Shown here: positions 47,255-60,792 of the stretch, piece by piece
Numbering within the stretch: the first letter of the stretch is position 1
Layout of the letters: each line of letters begins with the position of its first letter
Notes under the pieces: model-generated
The model's input: only the letters and a program-made list of their open reading frames with translations
Told to the model about the DNA's origin: nothing
Databases searched by the model: none
Source of the DNA: Anticarsia gemmatalis
Lineage: Eukaryota; Arthropoda; Insecta; Lepidoptera; Erebidae
Assembly: GCF_050436995.1 (NCBI RefSeq)
Contig: NC_134769.1
Location: 4,588,001 to 4,652,000, forward strand
Direction of reading: 5' to 3'
DNA: 64,000 nt
Made by a program: the position numbers and the translations under genes

Positions 47255-50200
47255 ACGTCCATAAGATCATAAAATCTTGTCTGTTATTTAAAGGTTGCCC
47301 ACGTAATTGCCAAATAGTACAAGAAACTTAACCTTATACTTCCTCAAAGTGAACCATTACTACGGATAGTAAAAAATACAAAAACAACACAAAACTCTTT
47401 TAGAAAACTTTTACGTTATTTTCTAGCGAGTACTCCATTAAGATATTAAACATGAAAGAGGAGCAACGTTTTACATCGATTATTCTTAAATAGAATTTTC
47501 AAGCATCACTTACGAGCTACGAAGTAGAAAAGTAGTGTTCTCGTGCGTGAAACGAATGCTCTCAACTTTAAGTTTTGCTTTGACGTTGAAGCTCTGCTAT
47601 TTATTTTTATTTGTCCCAATTTATTTTCCTTTATGATCTATAACTAGAGCACTTTCCTATACAATTCAATAATGAGAAAATATTGCGAGTGACGAAAGTC
47701 TTGTGGGTAGTTCGATTATTTTGTCACAAAAAAATCTTGAATTAACAAAGAATAGCGTTGACATCAGCGTTACGTATACGAAATTGCTGCAACCAGAAAT
47801 GGCACGAAAGTAATAAGACTCCTAAAACAGCTAACATTATAAGTTGTAAAATTAAATGCTGTGCTTTTTATTACTGTCAACAACCGCCATATTGGAAATC
47901 CACGAACCGTTCAAATTACGTTACGTCATCTCCGTTTAAAATTCGTATCGGGATAAAATTAATTTCGCCGAGTCCCATTCACCGTGTCATATTTTAAAAT
48001 TGGCTATCCATATTTAAAGTCGTATTTATTTAATGTTTTAACACAAATGGCATGTTGTTTTTTAATATATTACATATCAAGTGTCACGTTGTTGCTAAAT
48101 AAGAAGTTTGTTTTATAAACTATCGTTGGTACAAACATGGCGCTTGGTAAAGGCCTTTCATTGTGCAAGTATTTAACAAAGAGCTATTTGTTTAATTTGC
48201 AATGATTTATTGAAGACATAAATCGATTCCTTACAAGTACCGATCTTCCTGTATTACTTTATATTCTAAAAATAATCATGATTAATTTGTATGTTTTCAA
48301 GTTTGTAGAATTTTATATCCGCTAGTTAAAGTTTATGGTTTAGCGGTATATCGCTTTGATGTAAACACACAGAAAAGTAAAGCAGTGATGTAAAACGCCT
48401 ACATATTACGAGTTCTAAGTAAATTAAATGAACTATAATTTATGATAGATAGGGTGGTCTGTCCTTTTACGATTTCAAATCATAAACCAAATTAACGATC
48501 TAATTAATGAATATTCAAGCACAAATGTCTTTGGTCATCGACAAGCCAATTTGGTAAAAACACAACTATATTATTAAAATGTGGGTAGACAACAGTATGT
48601 TTTAATTATCTAGTGAAATTATAATTTGCATTGATTGGTCGTCAACGTTATTTATGGGACCTATTAGAGTATCCATTAATGACTTTAAACCACTAAATTA
48701 AATTGGTGTGTTTATCAGTTTTCGGTAGAATTGTACCGAAATAACTTAGAAAGTAAAGATGTCAGATTAATTAGAATATAGTGGCGCTTGTAGTTATTAG
48801 TATTGGATTAATTAACATGTTTTGTGTTCTAGTTAATTGTAACATGTGTAACGGTTGTGTTTAATTGAAGTACATGTTATCTTCTGCCTGATATGGATAT
48901 GTTACTCGTTATAAAATACAAGTAACGGTAAGTAATTAATTGAATTGATTTATGCCAGCCACACACAGATTACGACTTTAAAACGAGATATGGGAATGTA
49001 TAATAAAACTGCTACTCACTCAAACCTACTTCTAACTTTTATCCTCCAAAATTCTTCATAACTAGAGGGGCTTTAGAACCTCAATATAATATTGAACTTA
49101 CGAGAATTCCGCAAAAAAATCGTATGACCAATAATGACTCATTATCACTTAGAAAGTACACGACCTTATAACAAAATTTATATACATAAAATACGTTATT
49201 TAAAGCCAAAAACATACATACATACTGTCCTCGTCGACCCAGTACAAACCACCTTCACATTTTTACAGCGAACTCCTTATTTATTAAAATCGGATATTAC
49301 CTGTGAACAAAACAAAAAAACAATTAAACCTGTATTCTCACACTTGGTTTAAGATTTGATTAGTCTGTCAATCTTGCAATTCGTCTGAAGGCATTGATTT
49401 ATAAGGCTTTATGGGTATCGTGAGTTATTGCTGTAATAAATTATAACTAATATGCTTATTGTTAAATTTTAGTATACTTAATCGTTTTAAGAAATGCATC
49501 GCTGGTTAAATCTTTAGAAAAAATATCTTCCTATGATTTTTTTCACATTTTTTCTTTACTTGATAATACGCTATTCATAGACATTTATAGAGAAAGCTCC
49601 AAGTTTATGCTTCTGCATTGTATGTATACAAAAGTATTAACATTTATATCGTCAAACAAAAATAAAATTAACATTATCTTGTCTCCTCCAGTGGACAACA
49701 CGACGTTAAATATACCATTCATCTCTATTAAAAGGAACTTAAATATTCTTCAGCGATACATCCATCTTTTCCTAAGACTTCCATCTGCATTTCCTCATTT
49801 CCTTCTCTCTAGTAGCATTTCCCGCAAATATCCGCATCAATTACTATATTGAAACAAAGCAAATACATCACTTATAAGGTTACTAGACAGTCTTACATAT
49901 TGTATTCATAAGTTGGTACATTAATAACAATAAAAGAGTTTATAGTTCATCTCAGAGCAGACATGTTTTATAGTCGGCTTGCCAACAACAATTTATGTGG
50001 ATAACCGTTTTCTAGTGCTGGTTTTAATCACTGGACCTTGACTGTGAAATTGTTTGGTTATGCTCGAGGTATGGCTTATTTATTGCACAACTAAAAGCCT
50101 TATAAAGGACGTATTTTATATAAGAGTAACTTTGAACTATGATGGTAAAGAGGTTTAAAAAACTACACCAATTTATAAAGAGACGGAACTTACTAAACAT

Positions 50201-53200
50201 ACAACTTGATCGAAATTCTTTTAAGACGTATACGAACTCCAATAACATAACAAAACTAGATAGAATTTCCATCCAGAATACACGTCATATTATTTAAGTA
50301 ATCCGAAAATAGTATAAGAATCGGTGCCAAGGATAGGAATCGTCTCCAGCATAACCACTCGTAAAAGTCCTTCCAACAAAAGCCTATAACACTAGTATAA
50401 AATAAAGAGAGACAGAATCGCGTGACTGTGCGACCTTGCCCGGAGCCGCCGAGTCTACCGCACAATAACGCCTATTTCAGATATCAGCTAGACATCTTTG
50501 CGAACATTGTTTGCCTTAAACAATTGTTACTACGTGAATCAGTTTTGGTGTATAACTTTTAAAGTTAAGAACATTGATAAATTTTGAGACGAAATATGGG
50601 TAAATATCGTAGATACGGCTTTACAAGTAATTTCCGACTAAGAACGCTGTTACGATAAGCCGGGTGTGCTCTTTGCCTTTCGTAAAAGGCTTATAATGTA
50701 TTTACTAGCGGATGCGTCCTTCATACTTTAATCCTTAGTATTGAGATTTGTTTTTGTTTCAATGATATATTTATGTATTTGTTCTTACAAATATTACAAG
50801 GCAACAACTCGCACTTTCGCTGTCACTTACGAAAACATTATCGACGAGAAATCGTTAGACTTGCGATCGCATGCAGATATAATGGTGACGAATGAAAGAA
50901 GTAGTCACTATTCTGCTGACTATACAAGTAACAGCGAGAACGTTCATAAATCAAAGCGAAACCTCCATAAATTATTAAAAGTAAGCTACATTTTAAGGCC
51001 TCGATCAGCTAAGCAAAAATCCAGCGTAGGCGTCGAGTTATTCCTCACGCAACGGCACTAACGTTCTTGGCACACTTCCAGGAGTCCATCGAGCCTTTGT
51101 CTGTCCGTCTGTCTGGCTCTTTGTTTGGGTTCGGATATGAGGACACCCTCCCACATGCCTGGCCTTCGCAGTGCACGTTAGTCATCATGTTTAATGTATT
51201 TATTGGCTGCTACTTCATCAGGCATATGGAACGATGAAACTTAATTGCTTTCAACTTCTTAGAATCTTGAAATTTGGAACTGTGCCCGATAGATGGCAAT
51301 AGCTGGATCTTTATTTACCGTTTAGAGCAATACTATTTTGCGTATCTAGTACAATTCGCGTGCCAAACAGTATTTTCATAATAAATTGAAGGAGCAGCAT
51401 GACTACCGCATGTTAAGGATGTATACCAACTTGAGCCTGTCGTTGGCACTTTGTTCGCTACAAGTTCTCGAGACTTCTCCAGACTGTAACTATCACACTT
51501 TGTAAACAACTCCAGAAACTGTACACCAAACAAATTTTGATGACGTAGCTCAAAGGGGAAACGAGCTGAGCGAGCGCTGTCGCGGCCGCTTTGTCATGCT
51601 AATTTGTAACTGGATCACTGCCACTAACTTCATCAAATACCTGTTGATCCGACACTTTACAGTGAAAAACACCGGTCTTATTTTACACCAAATTGATAGA
51701 TTGAAGTCGGAAGATAAGGGGCGTGTCACTGTTCGGAAGGATCAAGTCAATTGTAAACTCCCTGCCTTGGTAAGACGGAGCGTGAAGCGGAACTGTCGCA
51801 TCTGGGGTCCTGACGCTCCTCACCCGTTAGATATTCCCACAATAAATTCGCTATACCTACACCACGTTCAATGTGATACAGAGGGTTACTAGCCATATTG
51901 ATTGGGGCCTCTAGGGACTGTTTCGGACTATTTAATGTGAGAAGCAACATACTAAATTAAAGTTTAAACAGTTCAAAAATAAAGTACGTTCGCGCGAAAT
52001 GCTCTCTGTGCTCGACGCGTCTGAAATGACGTCCTTTAATCGTATGAACTTCTACAAAGGGTACAAAACGATATTTAATTTACCGTCAGTTGGCTCGACC
52101 CTCTGCCAACTAATTACTTTTCTGCTTAGAGTTACCCCCGCTTTATGCTTGACGTTTCGTTTGAATTCGTTAACCTTAATCTGTATAAACCTGAGCTTTC
52201 ATTGCCTACTTATCTGTTATAACACAAGGTAACAAAGAACTGTAAATGTACGATTTAAGTACATTTTATTGTCCCGATACCCTTATAAGAGCACTTGACA
52301 TTTTAAATGATCTCAATTGAGACATATCGTTAAGTATCTGAGTATCTGAGGTCGTCGAACGAAACTTTGTGGAATATCCGACAGTATTGATCGGATATCT
52401 GTGGATGGGCGTAACTTCCTGAACATTAGTCACTTGGCTCCGAAATGTCGCTCCTGGGTTGCGAGGTGCCACGGGTCACAAGTACAGACAGATACCGTCT
52501 AGACATGATTATTATTCACTACACCTCCATTTTGGGACAGTCGCGACGATTTTATGATAGACGATACTTTTGTAAAGTTATATCCAATGTGAGAATCGTT
52601 TTGAATGTGTTTTATGTATCGTGCGCGATGAACAAAGATAGAATAGTCTGTCGCTCTGAACAGCGTGTTCGCAACAATTAAGAGAAATTGACTTCAGCTC
52701 AGTCAATGTATGACCTTAATAGTGAGATGCGAATATTCACATATTATTATACTCAACACTTTATTTGAAGTATCTAGTGTATGAATATTTTATCGATTGA
52801 AATTTATGCATAAAACTGCGAAATATATGATTTTTTATAATTATAATTCAATAGAAATTGTATCAGTCATCGGTTAAATACGCAATGCAGTTACAAAACA
52901 AACGATTACAATAAGTTACGATATTTACGGCTTGATAAAGTTCTATTGCACTGCAATGTCACCTTGTTTATGATAACAACCCTTGCACCCAAGGTTAGTA
53001 GGCCACTAGTTTTATACTTTCTACAAATAGAATTCAAGATTTTATAAACATGATAGCAACTTAGTTGAACTACTTTGATTTTATCGCGGTGTTTTTGTTT
53101 CATCGACTTTTTAATACACTACGCTGTTTCTAAACTTTATCAAATTACATTTAGAGCCAACAGTCATCTTCCCGTCCTTATTTGTAAACAATATAAACGG

Positions 53201-55077
53201 AACTACGATAAAAATTAAATTTTCAATGAACACCATTAGCGTAAAACGTAATTACACTGCACAAACATGATAACATTAAGTTCAAAACAAACAATAGTAA
53301 ATATTGACGAAAAAAAACGTGTATTCATACTACGTCTAAATAATGCGTAATTTAATGAGTTACGTCGAAATAACGATCTGGGACGATTATTTTTAGCGCC
53401 CCATATTATATGAACCCTGTGTCTGCCCATGTCGGGAGCGTCCCGGCCCCGTGGGAACGTTACACGCCTCCATGATTTTTTTCAACCACTCAGTATATTA
53501 CCTCATATTTTTAACATTAAATTTTATTGGACATGGCTCCTTTTCAATCACGTTATGAGGGCACGGTTTATTTTTAATATATTGTGAGTGTAGTGTGGGA
53601 TTTATATTAATTGAAAGGCTGTCGAGAGACAACAGTAGCGCGTACGATATATTTTTTTAAATATTTGTCATTCAGAACTACTTGAGTCCTGCAGGCATGT
53701 AAGTATTGGCTGCAAATTTGATTCAGCCAAAATGTGCTCGTAACATCGACATTTATAACCATATCAACATTGATTTCTAATACTAGGTGTTACAAAATAA
53801 CTAAACTAAAAGTAACAAAACTATTTCAACACACATCACCTATCAATATTTGCATAGAACAACTAACACCATGTCGTAAGATCAATTGCAGTCTTAACAT
53901 ACGTCTAATCAACGTATTAAGAAACATTCACAATCATAATGTTCGATAACAAATCACGCGAGGACGTAGTAACGAGAAACAACGTGCTCTGAGCCGCACG
54001 TGACGTGAAACAAAGACTGTTATTATTACATGTCTGACTAATGGCCTCATGTTACACGCCGTTTACGGGTGAGCTTTGTATAAATATTAAATATCAGCTG
54101 CAGGGTTAAGGCTTACTTCAAATTGCCTTGTAAAACACAGTTTTGATGCTACGAAAATCGTTAATGTTATGAAATAAGGCTCCGCCGCGTTTGTAACTTA
54201 CGAACTGCTGATTGCTGAACCGAATTTTATGCATTTGTACTTAAAGACAGAGAGATCAACTGGTTTGTGTTTAGGCTTTAGTGGATATTTATAAGTTTCG
54301 TGTAAATTTACTTAAATATCTTAAGGATTGGACTCCGAGTCCACTTGTGTTTGATATAAATTTTAATGAAATATTTCGAGCTATTCTTCGTACATGGTTT
54401 TCTGACTCTAGGAAGTAATATTTCACTACTAATAAGAATATAATGGCTTGTATCAAAGTGTATTCGGTCGATCTCTGCCCTCAAAGGCAAGCGGTCTCCT
54501 TTGTTATGTTAGTGTGACCTTTATTTTCTTTGTAGATAGCCGCTAATAAATGTGATGAACATCTTATCTTAAAAAACAATGAGTAAATAAATATTAGGTG
54601 TCGTTATGGTCCTTTTAAGACCGTCTTTATATCTAAAATTATGGTTTTAGCATAATCTTATTGTAACTGAGATGGTTTTAGTCGTTTTAGCACGTGTTTA
54701 TGTCCTTAAAAAGAAGTGTGAAATAGATATAACATAAAATAATGACCTTTGCTTTGATCTAATCTGGCCACTCAAAAAAAGCTAGTTTATTAAAAATTTA
54801 CATTTCAACCTTTATTTTGTATTTAAATTCTAACACGTCTAAAACAATAGGAAACAAAATACATGTAATAAAAACATATATAGGTAAAACACACAATATA
54901 GTTTTATTACTTAGTAACTGTCAAGTTGTAGGAGCAACAATAAAAGATAGATTTATCGCGATGTCGCGACGCGCAGGATTCCGCGAAGGACGACTGTCTA
55001 GATGCGCGGGCGCATGATTGTCTTAATGTGGTTGCTCTTTGTTTCCTCTAAATGCAAGTTTATATTAATACAAGCTT
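47255..55077. other. Non-coding intergenic stretch
   Basis: No recognised gene. A (GTCY)4 run lies at 51099-51114. The GC-rich patches at 50410-50465 and 51560-51600 are short and unassigned. The 99-106-codon frame ending at 51061 has no domain, splice context or promoter. Confidence 0.5.
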
Positions 55078-55262
55078 TCTGCCCGCGTTGAATTACACCC
55101 CCTTCGGCTGGAATGGGGGGGGGGTTCCAAAAATCCTCACTTTATGCTTCTCTACACTTCACAAGGAATCTTCATACCCAACTTCAACTTTCTACGCTCA
55201 GTAGTTTTGGCCGTGCTTTGTCCATCTGTCAGTCATTCACTCAGTAACGGAAGAGTTTTATA
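55078..55262 (+). repeat. Dispersed lepidopteran repeat with G10 run
   Basis: CTGCCCGCGTTGAATTACAC, a run of ten G (55115-55124), then TTCCAAAAATCCTCACTTTA, CTACACTTCACAAGGAATCT and GTAGTTTTGGCCGTGCTTTG. The series is familiar from lepidopteran repeat tails. Class uncertain. Confidence 0.55.
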
Positions 55263-55856
55263 AATATTTATTGATTAGCATTTATACATTTTTATTATTA
55301 CCTACATTTTCAAAGTATTACAAAAACAGACCATTGTCAAAATGTTAAACCTGTCAAACTATTCAAACATCGCTGTATTAAACATAAGATTTATGACATT
55401 TTAAAACGAACTCAGAAATATTTATACACCCTAATAAAATATGATATATCAAGCAATATAAATGTGGCACATAAAGAAGTTAAATTACTATAAAGAAGTA
55501 GGGGAACGTAATGTAAACAAATGTTCCCACCCGACGAACAATCGATTTTAATTTAGCACCACTACCGTACCCCTGTGAAATAGAAGGGCTACTTGAGTTC
55601 GGAGAAAATTTATTATTCACCGAATTCGGACCTATACTGCAACCCTTGCAATGAAACATGTAGGTATTGCTGGGGTGCTATTGGTAATGAGAATAGGTTT
55701 CTGTATCAATTAAAAAAAGAGAAAGCATGGTTGCGGATGAAGCAAGGGAAATTTGTAAGGATCGTACCTTAGCATTCTCTGCTCTGCTTACCCCTACGGC
55801 AGTTACGGCTATATTAACATTCGTGAATTTATGTAAGTACGTAAAAGAAGGCAAAA

Positions 55857-55885
55857 ATATATAGATAGTATTACTATCTATATAT
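55857..55885. repeat. Perfect 14-bp palindrome
   Basis: ATATATAGATAGTA, one T at the centre, then TACTATCTATATAT. It could extrude as a cruciform; no other function is suggested. Confidence 0.7.
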
Positions 55886-58800
55886 ATTAATATCCTCTAC
55901 AAATCATCCAAGTTATTTTTGTAATCGCTTTTGTCAATCCAGAAGTTTCAGAAGTACAGTAATTTTGTACGAAACTACCAACACTAGTCTGAACCCTACA
56001 CACAGTGACATAACTATAACAATAAGACATAAAAATAAGTGCTCAATAAAAACTAACATTAAAATCTTACCATTTACAACATTTTCTCAAAGTATAACAA
56101 ATAATAACATAGTATCAATTTTCCTTTGTAAGGTGTTCGCTACAAAATACGGTAATTATTAACTAAAGTATAGTTCTAAGATAAAACGCCTTCTGTAGTG
56201 TTTGTAATCGACGTAATGTTACAAACTTGTAATTATTTAACAGCGTATTTACGTAACAGATACGTGAAACAATAAGATTAAATAACAAAAGAGTGACGTA
56301 TGTTCATTCATTATATCAAGTAAACATCGCTACGTAATATCACATATGGTTACCATACCATAATAAAATGTAAAAATAAATGTACAAGTTTATTTATAAA
56401 AGACTTTTATGGTCGCTTAATCGATCTTTCTGAAACATTTCATTTTTCTAATTCACATACTGGAAGATATAAAGCACCTAAAAGCCTGTCCACAGGCAAC
56501 ATTTGGCTAAAGAAAGTCTTCCAATTACTACAATCCAGTAATAGAAATTGAAGTCACTTGTCAGTCAATACATCATGTTTCTTAAAGTCTTAATCACATC
56601 AGGTAAAAGCCGATGACCCGCAATTGTTAATGTCGTCGACCCATAGGCCTGGCCAGCCTACGCGCCGTGGAATGTGGATCGGCCATTACAAGATATCTTA
56701 ACAAATTGAATCGTCTTCAATTAATGAGGACGTCCTGTAATCCCTTTGTCAGCTAAATGTTAAGTGCTGACTCGATTGAGAAGTGCTAAGAGGCTTTTAT
56801 TGAATATGCCAGTGATTTGTGCAAGAATGAAAGCGAACTGTACATGATTGAGTGATTTGCAACTCCGTTTACTTTGTTATTTGTATACTGGTTATGAATC
56901 AGCAATGATGATAATACGGATTTCAGTTTTGTAAAAGCTTTTTAACGAAATCCTGCGTCTATATCGGACAATTTCTTCTCTTCAATTTAAATCCTTAAAA
57001 CTTTTTGATCAAAATATAATTTGAGGAAAGAAGCAAACAATTACTGACTACACGATATTAATCAATACCAATAGTCTTAAAAGGCTCATGAATCAGAAAT
57101 TATTGGAATTCGGATACATCGACATGATGCATAAGGGTACGTACGTCCCAGCATTGTTCTAACAAATCAACCGCCCACGTGAAGATGTCGCGCACTTGCC
57201 GGGTACCGAGTTCAACAAACGACTCTTCAATTCAACAACCTGCCGAGGTCTTCACCCAATTATTGACTCAAGTATCGAGATATTTTATAATAATACGTGA
57301 AACTTTGAAGGTCTGAAATATACGAGTTAGCACAGACAAAGGCGTTGCTTAAACGACAAGAACGTGGAAACTAGAGTAAGTATTAAAACGTAAATTATTT
57401 CGTAAATAAATGTTTAGTATGACTCAAACAGAATAAAGAAATATGGAAAGACATAAGGATAAAGAATTAAAGCGAACATAACTAAATATGGATTGAATTA
57501 GGTCGAACACAATGTGACTGCGGCTTAAGCATTTCATCACGCATTTTTCCGGAAATCTTTTTATTCGTGACGGCTCGTCGAGGCTATGATTCATTGTCCC
57601 TGGCCTCAGACCTTATTATCCTGTCGTGTCATTAACATGAGAATTAGGTAAACGACCGAACACATTGTTACGTACATTATTGTATGTAAACTGACCACTA
57701 AGTGCAAGTTCTTAGATCGAGTTCGCTGTACGGCATCGAGGTGATAAATAAGAGACGACCCTTACTCCTTTGTTGTCTCGAGACACTAAGGCGCTTTCAG
57801 ACGGGACGAATTAATGAAGTAGATTAGAGAAAGTTACTGCGCACCTATTTACGTATATTCCTCTATAATTTAACTTTAACTTAAAGCTCTTGGAGATAAG
57901 TCGTATCGCTACAAACAATTGTTCCGGAGGACTTTTATTCTAGAATATGTTAGGTGAAAAGCAAAAATCAACAACGTTCGGAAACACGATATTGGATCCG
58001 ATACTCGTATGATCGGTGTGAACCTTTTTAATCCGGATAACAGGAAATATACGAACAAATGTCGTTCTGGTTGAAACCGTTTCTGTTTGCGATGTTTCAC
58101 TTGATTAAAACGGAAGTTCTGGTTTACAGTTAAGCAGATTATTAATTGAAATGAAATGCAATGCATGCGACATACGTCAGTTCGCAATCAACGGTCGACA
58201 CATAATGATCGTAATGAAATGTTGAGTCCTTTTATTATATAGATACTTTTATTATACCTACTTAATATTAGTTCCATTGCAGTACTACTTTAGATGTAAT
58301 GTAAATCAAGATTTGAGAAGAATAAAACTATATTGTTATATTTACATTCTTATAAATATGATAATAGCTGTTACTATAATATTCCCACAGTCTGCCGATG
58401 GCCGCATTAGGTGTCATTGTAAGGATCTTATCGCCATTTATCGGCGCAGTTCCCATTCCGGGCTATTACACTTTTGCGCGACCTGGGACCCAGTCTAGGG
58501 CCATTGGGGCAATTCAAATGATATCGTAAAAGGAAAAGGAAAATTACATTGCACAGATTATTTCGAGGGTTTGACCACTTCACTTTTTTCTTGCAAACAA
58601 CGATCGAATCTTGAGTGTTCTTGACTTATTATGAGAGTATTAACCTCTCAAGCATCTTCCGTGATTTTAATAAAGTAAATGTTACTTTCAGAACTACAGC
58701 CTAGTAGCTCTGCTTATCTATCGTCCTCTAAAAAGTATCAGAATTTACTAATGTATTTAAAGGGTAAGGCTCTGAGAGAGAGCTAACGGTATTCGTCGTT

Positions 58801-59450
58801 TTCACATTAGCAGACATCAAAGTGACACCAAACATTACAGAAGAATATCTTACATAACATTACTTTCTCGCATTATCGCACGTTCGTAGCTAACATCATT
58901 ATTATTGCTAAAATTATTAGTATTACGTTACATTTCGGCACTCGTAACTACCGAAGCACTGCGGTCGTGGATGGAGTCTGTTACGATACCACGATCGTCA
59001 GTACCGCGAGGACGATTCGTTTACTTCATCGTAACGATCCACGTAATGAAACAGTTAAAGAAGCCGACCGTTCACTCTCGGCAAACACTCTCACCTCCGA
59101 GGACTCGCAGGTCACAAAGGGAACATTGACAAAGAGGAAAGAATTAATTTAGCACAGGAACGAGTGGCGTGCAGAACAAAGAAATACTTTCCGAGAAATA
59201 TCGCGGAACAAAAGCTTTTGACGTTTCTCTTCGTTGGAAACGTGTTATTGTTTCATCTAGTCATAGTTGCGAATAGAAACAATCACATAGGATTGTTCAG
59301 TAATTTATCAAACTCCAAGTGTTTTCGGCCATGCACAAAACAAAGGCTCTACAAAGCCGAACGAGTAAACAAGTCGAACTGTTTTCCTAACCTGAAAAGT
59401 TAAGCTTCGGTGTATTTCACCTAGTTTCCGTTGTTTCTGTTACTTTTAAG
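55886..59450. other. Non-coding intergenic stretch
   Basis: No recognised gene. A GC-richer block at 58390-58505 (GCCGATGGCCGCATTAGGTG) looks like a repeat fragment but is unassigned. Frames at 57909-58187 and 58905-59403 lack support. Confidence 0.5.
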
Positions 59451-60792
59451 GTAATGAGTCACACCAGCACATCAAAATATGACTATTAAACATACTGCAT
59501 TTTATTTGTGTACTTATGCTGATAATAAAAGTTTTTGTTTTATCAAAATCGGGTCAAAATTACCGAAGTTACAGCGTTATAAAGTTTCACTGCTTTTTTA
59601 AATTTGCGTTGCTTCGCGCGCTATGCGCTGACGTCACGACGTGACAGACACGCTTGTTCGACTGCGGGTGATGCGGAGTTTTGATTTGAAAAGTGATTTG
59701 CAATTAATATTTAAAGAGTCTGTGTATGTGTATGTGCTATAAATTTAATCATCGTGTTTTTGTAAAATAAGCGTCTACTAAGATATCCTCGATCTCGATC
59801 GCCACGCACATAATCATCAACTAGACCCAGGTAAAGAAAGTTGAACTCGTATACTACTAATAATATTTTTGTGTGTAGTTAACAATAAAATTGAAAGTTT
59901 GTTACAACTGGCATTACAAATAATGAGTGTTACGTACCTACCAAGTGTAAATTTGGAAAACATAGGTTGAATAAGAAAATAAAATTATAAAAAAAAAAAT
60001 TGTCACCCCTGCCTCTGACTTCAGTCAGGTTGATGGCTATCATATGAATGCATGAATCTACTCTGTAGGTAGTCTTATTATATGATTGGGCGTGTAATGA
60101 GAACTTTGAATTAAACTAACATTTTAATTTTGATATTATTAGATATAATAAACATGGGTTCTTTTTTCAAAACAAAAAACCAACGCCAACTCAACCGCCG
60201 CGCTCGGCTCGCCGCTGCCTGTGAGGTCATTGAACTGCTCATTAAATAGTATCATCTGTTTAGTAGAAGTTCATTGCTAGGTAGGTATGAACATGATATG
60301 GCATCTTGATCTTGAGGAAGTGTTCAAAAGGCAATAAACTTCTATTTAACATTTGCGCTTGACAGTATCTGAACCGGGCTTTAAGTTTTAGATTAGGTGT
60401 CTTTAGCAAAATATAAAACAGTTTACATGGTACAGAAAAAAACAATTTCTGGGGTGTTTTTTCACTGGAGTTAGTACACATAGGAACAATACAATATTTT
60501 CTAACCATTTTGTTTGTCCAGTATAAGCAAAACAAATTATTTAAAGCGAAACCGCGAGAGCGCAACGAGCCTTTGTAGGTATCGGCAAGTACTGACGAAA
60601 TAGCAGTGTCGTGAGATGACGTCAAACGTCCGTGCGGCCGCTTCGCCGGAGTTTGGCGCGAAGGCCATACTTTGACGTTTAATATCTCGGTCATTTTTGA
60701 AGATACGAAAAAAATAAAAACAGATTTTTTGTCCTTGAAGTACCTAGTTTTTAAATATGCTCATAACAAAAATCATTGGTGTGACTCATTGC
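59451..60792 (-). mobile_element. THAP-containing DNA-transposon derivative (about 1.34 kb)
   Basis: Termini AATGAGTCACACCA (59453-59466) and TGGTGTGACTCATT (60777-60790) are a perfect 14-bp inverted pair. TGACGTCA occurs at nearly symmetric distances inside each end (59629-59636 and 60617-60624). A THAP-type exon lies inside on the minus strand, and no complete catalytic domain is visible. THAP domains are the DNA-binding modules of P-element-type transposases (family knowledge), so an internally deleted P-like element fits. No clear target duplication is seen. Confidence 0.65.
60427..60508 (-). CDS. THAP-domain N-terminal exon (transposon remnant)
   Basis: The ATG at 60508 on the minus strand opens MVRKYCIVPMCTNSSEKTPQ, then KLFFSVP. 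This is the start of a THAP zinc finger: the first two zinc cysteines in C-x4-C, the T-P-x-K-L-F-F segment, and a final VP. The frame then meets CCAT|GTAAAC at 60427-60422, a usable donor just where many insect THAP genes are spliced. The open frame continues to 60260 without THAP character, so I stop at the donor. The residues before this ATG (frame open from 60694) are compositionally unlike protein and probably 5' leader. The second zinc pair (C-x2-H) and the AVPTF box are not found nearby. It could be a 5' exon of a host THAP gene, but the flanking inverted repeats favour a transposon remnant. Confidence 0.6.

Noticed and set aside
50741..51061. 106-codon frame, plus strand
   Set aside because: Opens at a non-ATG codon; the ATG-started 99-codon version has no domain or gene context.
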